A program made the translations under genes and the position numbers. From the NCBI GenBank assembly GCA_003663355.1, contig QMZV01000034.1, forward strand, positions 1 through 7,791: DNA of 7,791 nucleotides. Direction: 5' to 3'. The notes under the pieces are model-generated. The model was given only the letters and a program-made list of their open reading frames with translations, searched no databases and was not told where the DNA came from. Source of the DNA: Candidatus Aenigmatarchaeota archaeon. Lineage in GTDB: Archaea; Aenigmatarchaeota; Aenigmatarchaeia; QMZS01. Below are positions 6,199 to 7,791 of the stretch, piece by piece (positions within the stretch are counted from its first letter, which is position 1; every line of letters starts with the position of its first letter).

Positions 6199-7308
6199 TC
6201 AAGGAAGAAAATCTTTATTCTCAATTTTTGTTGGAAGATAAGTATTTGCGGTGAAACTTATATTCTTTGCGACTAATGAATCACTTTCAACTTTATACCC
6301 AAACTTTTCTAATCTGCTTAATTCTTCCTGCCATTCTTTTTTCTTAAACCAAGGATAATTTTTTATTTCCTTTATCCTTTTATAATCCAACTGATTTAAT
6401 TTTATCCAGTTCGTTTTTGGAATATCAAATTTTTCTATATCTTTTGTTGATAACCCGATGAATTTTGCTTTTGGAACTCCTGCTTTTTCTGAAAAAAAAG
6501 CCAACTTAATAGAACCTTGTTTATAAACAGAATAAATATAATATCCCCAAGGGTCCAAGTCAGTAAAAACATAAACAGGCAAATTGAATTCCCTATTTAA
6601 TCTTGCAAGAAGTCTTCTTGGAGATCTTGCAGATTGCCCCTTGCCAGTCATCAATAAACAATTATTTTTTTTCCAGAATTTTTCTTGATTAAGCAGTTGC
6701 CAGACTTGATATTTCTCTACAACAAGGACGAATTCAGCTGAAATTTCTTTTATATGATAAAAATTATCTTCAACCATTGCAGGAATTGCTCCTCCTCCCA
6801 AACCCATTTTTGTATAATCCAAACTATCTCCTGTTTTTCTATCATATGCAATCATAGGACCAACTATATAACCATCTGGAACTGCAAATAAACCAACTTG
6901 TTCTCTTAAAACATTTAAAGTAACTTCAATATCTTCAACTATAGGATCAGTTTCTGTCTTCTGATCATCAAAAGTATTTTCATTTGTTCCAGGAATTGTG
7001 TGCTTCAATAAATAAAACAATTGCCTTGTACCTATTGCTGGCTGTTTTTCTTCAATATTTTTTTTCAATTGCGCAGCAACCAACAAAGTCTGCATAAACT
7101 TCTTCGCTTGTCCTAAAGAAAAAAAACTTCTCTTCTCCTTCTTGTTTCCCAAAGTTATTAAACCTTTTTTTTCATCAAAAAAAGCATTGCTTAGAGTTCT
7201 GGAAACTAATTCCAAAGTTGGATTTTCACCTCTTTTTAAATCTTCAAGAACTTCTCTTCCAAAAACAAGTTCAAATTTTTTAACCACCTCATTTTTTTCT
7301 TCTCTCAT
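6199..7308 (-). CDS. top6A: DNA topoisomerase VI subunit A
   Basis: Catalytic, DNA-cleaving subunit of the type IIB topoisomerase, homologous to Spo11; with subunit B it relaxes supercoils and decatenates DNA using ATP. At 369 residues it is full length. The N-terminal winged-helix (CAP-like) domain carries the catalytic tyrosine as Tyr99 in TRQLFY (94-99), where Phe replaces the first Tyr of the common REVYY form. PGTNENTFDDQ and DPIVEDIEVTLNVLRE follow. The Toprim domain has Glu198 (VVEKYQ) and the DxD pair Asp250/Asp252 in VFTDLDPWGYYIYSVYKQGS, so metal-binding residues are intact. The ATG at 7308 overlaps the top6B stop as ATGA, and a GAGG sits three bases upstream, so translation is probably coupled to top6B and yields matched amounts of both subunits. 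The stop lies 67 nt before porA. Confidence 0.96.
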   Translation of the reverse strand: MREEKNEVVKKFELVFGREVLEDLKRGENPTLELVSRTLSNAFFDEKKGLITLGNKKEKRSFFSLGQAKKFMQTLLVAAQLKKNIEEKQPAIGTRQLFYLLKHTIPGTNENTFDDQKTETDPIVEDIEVTLNVLREQVGLFAVPDGYIVGPMIAYDRKTGDSLDYTKMGLGGGAIPAMVEDNFYHIKEISAEFVLVVEKYQVWQLLNQEKFWKKNNCLLMTGKGQSARSPRRLLARLNREFNLPVYVFTDLDPWGYYIYSVYKQGSIKLAFFSEKAGVPKAKFIGLSTKDIEKFDIPKTNWIKLNQLDYKRIKEIKNYPWFKKKEWQEELSRLEKFGYKVESDSLVAKNISFTANTYLPTKIENKDFLP

Positions 7309-7320
7309 AATCCTCTTTTC
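7305..7320 (-). promoter_or_regulatory. top6B/top6A stop-start overlap with short-spaced GAGG
   Basis: Minus-strand ATGA at 7308-7305 joins the top6A start codon (ATG) to the top6B stop (TGA). AGAGGATT directly precedes it, so a GAGG motif lies only three bases before the ATG. The arrangement points to reinitiation or translational coupling. It is the only start in the window with an SD-like motif. Confidence 0.65.
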
Positions 7321-7791
7321 TCAATTGTTTTTTTAATTAACTCTTCAATATAATTTTTATCCATTTTTGTCAGTTCTGTTAAAGCATTTGCAATTTCTAT
7401 TCCATATTTATTGAAAATTTTCAATCTTCTTTCCTTAGCATATCTTCTCTGCTCTGTTGCAAGATATCTTTTTAGTTTTCTGCCAATATCAAGCAAACCA
7501 AGTTTTATTTCTTTTAGAATCATTGGATAGGAGGCAATCGCTTGTTTTCCTTCAGAGATAAATGGAACCCAAACAGAAGCTACATGCACGAGTATAACAA
7601 CAGGACCTATAGGCAAACTTCCACTTGGCTGTTGCAAACCATATCTCTTCCACTGTGTTTTAACAACTGCTTTATAAATTACGCACTCAGATTGCTGATA
7701 GAAAAGCGGAACTTTGTTTGCAAACCTTATTAAGTTTACTGGTTTATCTGGTTGAAGTTCTTTTGAGTAAACTATTCCAACTTCTACTTGA
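7305..7791 (-). CDS. top6B: DNA topoisomerase VI subunit B, C-terminal part (5'-partial)
   Basis: ATPase subunit of topoisomerase VI; only the last 161 codons are in the window, with the GHKL ATPase domain lying beyond 7791. The frame is open to the window edge. Its first visible residues, VEVGIVYSKELQPDKPVNLI, then RFANKVPLFYQQ, WKRYGLQQPSGSLPIGP and LVHVASVWVPF, are characteristic of the transducer domain of archaeal Top6B. The conserved lysine of this region (switch-lysine WKRYGL motif in related structures) is present. After it come VPFISEGKQAIA and a charged helical tail (KLKRYLATEQRRYAKERR) ending in EKRGL. A TTG codon at 7637 is internal, because clear family sequence precedes it. The stop overlaps the top6A start by 4 nt, as in a two-gene operon. 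Confidence 0.95.
   Translation of the reverse strand, partial: QVEVGIVYSKELQPDKPVNLIRFANKVPLFYQQSECVIYKAVVKTQWKRYGLQQPSGSLPIGPVVILVHVASVWVPFISEGKQAIASYPMILKEIKLGLLDIGRKLKRYLATEQRRYAKERRLKIFNKYGIEIANALTELTKMDKNYIEELIKKTIEKRGL

Noticed and set aside
6132..6224. 31-residue N-terminal extension of PorA from the ATG at 6224
   Set aside because: The extension is low-complexity, has no family counterpart, overlaps the end of top6A and covers a likely promoter; the ATG at 6131 matches the family start.
7142..7336. Plus-strand 64-codon frame across the top6A start
   Set aside because: Antisense shadow of top6A, low complexity (Ser/Phe/Leu), with no promoter or family signal.
7635..7637. TTG as the start of a separate 110-residue protein
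   Set aside because: The codon is Leu within the Top6B WKRYGLQQPSG motif; the frame is open to the window end with Top6B sequence.
1..7791. CRISPR arrays, tRNA or rRNA genes, insertion sequences, toxin-antitoxin or defence genes
   Set aside because: No spaced direct repeats, no cloverleaf-type segment in the short spacers, and no transposase or terminal inverted repeats; the only mobile element seen is the intein.

Overview
The window is AT-rich (roughly one third G+C by eye), densely packed and clearly archaeal. It carries the large subunit of the archaea-specific D-family DNA polymerase (DP2), ribosomal protein S8e (archaeal/eukaryotic), and both subunits of DNA topoisomerase VI. Start regions look archaeal too: TATA-like boxes about 26 nt upstream of inferred starts, little or no Shine-Dalgarno sequence, and T-rich termination regions. 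I cannot fix the lineage. AT-richness, short intergenic gaps and slightly shortened proteins would suit an uncultivated DPANN-type or euryarchaeal-related genome, but that is inference.

Layout. The plus strand carries DP2 (5' end cut off by the window, 1-4403), interrupted by a 475-residue LAGLIDADG intein (2238-3662). It continues with a 23-codon extremely acidic micro-ORF (4508-4579), a T-rich terminator/promoter stretch, and S8e (4621-4983). The minus strand carries porA, the pyruvate:ferredoxin oxidoreductase alpha subunit (6131 down to 4998), then top6A (7308 down to 6199) and the C-terminal part of top6B (cut off at 7791). S8e and porA converge with only 14 nt between them. top6B and top6A overlap by 4 nt (ATGA) and read as one operon; porA follows after 67 nt with its own promoter-like sequence.

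Functionally, the window combines DNA replication (DP2), relief of supercoiling and decatenation (Topo VI), translation (S8e) and central carbon metabolism (PorA). The genes share no single pathway apart from the Topo VI pair.

The points most worth a second look are all near DP2. The intein sits inside the metal-binding catalytic motif. That motif, once spliced, reads D-C-D-G-E where characterised PolD enzymes have N-C-D-G-D. The acidic micro-ORF follows directly, with a box spaced for leaderless transcription. A porA without porB, porG or porD next to it, and a 15-nt palindrome over its promoter, are secondary points.
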